A DNA stretch of 64,000 bases from contig CALGAN010000018.1 of assembly GCA_937951875.1 (NCBI GenBank), positions 60,691-124,690 of the forward strand, read 5' to 3'. Under the pieces are notes generated by a model that saw only the letters and a program-made list of their open reading frames with translations, was not told the origin of the DNA and ran no database searches. Shown here piece after piece: positions 63,125 through 64,000 of the stretch. The number at the start of each line of letters is the position of its first letter. The first letter of the stretch is position 1. Position numbers and translations under genes: made by a program. Source of the DNA: an uncultured Alkalilimnicola sp. (GTDB taxonomy: Bacteria > Pseudomonadota > Gammaproteobacteria > Nitrococcales > AK92).

Positions 63125-63665
63125 AGATGGCGGCGGCGTGGGCCTTCACGGTGGACTCGCTCATGCCCAGCCGGCGGCCGATTTCCTTGTTGGGATGACC
63201 CTCGTGCAGGCAGCGCAGCACATCGCGCTGGCGCGGCGTCAGCTCCGCCTGCGGCCGGACCGGCCGGGTGGCCGACAGCAGGGTCGGCGGCACGTAGACC
63301 CCGCCGGCGAGCACCAGCCGCAGCGCCCCCAGCATCACCTCGGCCTTCTCGCGCTTGGTGATGTAGCCCATGGCGCCGGCATCCAGCGCCCGCTGGATGT
63401 CGTGCGGCTCCTCCGAGGCCGACAGCACCACCACGGGCGTGGTCAGCCCCGGCGGCAGCAGCGCGTCGAGACTGGGATAGCGGTCGCGGCCGGGCATGCC
63501 CAGGTCGATGAGCGCCAGATCGGCGTCCGGATGCGCCGCCAGCAGCGCTGCCGCCGCGTCGTAATCGTCCGCCTCCAGCACCTCCACCTCCGGTGCCAGC
63601 CGCCGCAGGATGTGCCGAAGGCCTTCACGAAACAGGGTGTGATCGTCGGCGACGATGATCTTCAT
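63048..63665 (-). CDS. NarL/LuxR-family response regulator
   Basis: This 205-residue regulator has a receiver (IIVADDHTLFREGL; phospho-acceptor D54; K104 in YITKREKAEV) and a LuxR helix-turn-helix (LTPRQRDVLRCLHEGHPNKEIGRRLGMS). It is the likely target of the hybrid kinase encoded tail-to-tail on the other strand. The ATG at 63665 matches the conserved N-terminus; an upstream open frame adds nothing. All receiver residues are canonical. Confidence 0.92.
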   Translation of the reverse strand: MKIIVADDHTLFREGLRHILRRLAPEVEVLEADDYDAAAALLAAHPDADLALIDLGMPGRDRYPSLDALLPPGLTTPVVVLSASEEPHDIQRALDAGAMGYITKREKAEVMLGALRLVLAGGVYVPPTLLSATRPVRPQAELTPRQRDVLRCLHEGHPNKEIGRRLGMSESTVKAHAAAIFKALDVRNRAQALRAAQRLGLLPEG

Positions 63666-64000
63666 GCGTCTGTCTCCGGGACGCCACGACGGCGGTAGCG
63701 CGGCCCGACAGGGCGTTGCGGAACCGCGCACTCTGCTCACATTCCTCATCTGTTCACGTCAGGTGAACGGCTTGAAATTATGAACGCTGATGCGTCGATT
63801 AATAGCCGTTTCGCCGCGAATTCGCCGCCATTTCCTTGTCTGGCGATTCGCTCGCCCAGGAATTTTCGGCCGTCCGGAAACGACGAAGGCCCAGCGCATG
63901 GCTGGGCCTTCGTGTTTGAGCGATGGTGGTGCAGACGCGACCGGAATCCAACCCACTCTCTCAACGATTGAGCAATCCCGGGCAATCCTGCGGGTTGTTG
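63666..64000. other. Terminal 335-base region
   Basis: No supported gene is visible to the window edge. It holds an AT-rich patch before the regulator gene (about 63740-63800) and a strong terminator (63884-63912). Short ORFs on both strands have no family character. A downstream gene may end just outside the window. Confidence 0.6.
63884..63912. terminator. Strong intrinsic terminator
   Basis: A perfect 12-bp stem CGAAGGCCCAGC / GCTGGGCCTTCG with a 5-base loop, followed on the plus strand by TGTTT. On the minus strand it is followed by TCGTTT. It probably terminates a leftward gene beyond the right edge. Confidence 0.75.

Noticed and set aside
63884..63985. tRNA 3'-end-like CCACCA sequence near the right edge
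   Set aside because: On the minus strand the apparent T-arm does not pair, and the acceptor end cannot be matched to a 5' strand.

Overview
The window is GC-rich bacterial chromosome, densely coded on both strands, and it suggests a free-living, polyhydroxyalkanoate (PHA)-forming gammaproteobacterium. RdgC and RsmJ, the divergent tesA/ybbA-ybbP arrangement, two PHA synthase genes and a TtgR/AcrR-controlled RND pump all fit that group. I cannot name the genus from sequence alone. I see no tRNA or rRNA gene, CRISPR array, phage, transposase or integrase; the content looks like core and metabolic chromosome.

Layout. 1-2.7 kb (minus strand): the 5' part of one PHA synthase gene, then mscS-like, a DUF432-type gene and phaJ in a tight phaJ-DUF432-mscS order. 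2.8-6.6 kb: the YbbP/YbbA lipoprotein/lipid ABC exporter, divergent from the TesA esterase with overlapping start codons. 6.8-10.4 kb: rdgC, purEK and an alpha/beta hydrolase. 10.4-16.7 kb: two small genes, an AEC carrier, a full-length PHA synthase, rsmJ, an exported protein and a glycosyltransferase. 17.1-24.4 kb: a c-di-GMP/two-component block made of a receiver-PAS-GGDEF-EAL protein overlapping a soluble HAMP-containing hybrid kinase, facing a PAS-GGDEF-EAL protein with a damaged EAL domain. 24.5-28.1 kb: a PhoX phosphatase and a divergent membrane-anchored beta-propeller protein.

28.3-47.9 kb is an envelope and transport block. It holds a tripartite RND efflux operon with a divergent TetR repressor, a compact STAS-MlaE/MlaF/MlaD/auxiliary-lipoprotein phospholipid transporter, a TRAP transporter (dctQMP), and a second tripartite RND operon. 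Together these would support solvent and antimicrobial tolerance and outer-membrane lipid maintenance.

48.2-64 kb: a metallo-beta-lactamase-fold hydrolase, a short-chain dehydrogenase resembling (R)-hydroxyacyl-CoA dehydrogenases, DUF3108, CHAD, patatin, Hsp20 and HD-GYP proteins. These are followed by a TRIC-type channel with a divergent ArgP-like regulator, an MFS / 43-residue membrane peptide / 2-hydroxychromene-2-carboxylate isomerase operon, a lipoprotein gene interrupted by an in-frame TGA, and a hybrid kinase with a convergent NarL-type response regulator.

The most notable points are: the previously uncalled 43-residue membrane peptide coupled to the MFS gene; the TGA exactly where a tryptophan is expected in the 59.7-61.1 kb lipoprotein; the degenerate EAL domain; the palindrome nested inside the efflux promoter; the hybrid Mla/Pqi-like operon; and the phaJ-DUF432-mscS operon. 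I found no clear evidence of a wholly new defence or mobile system.
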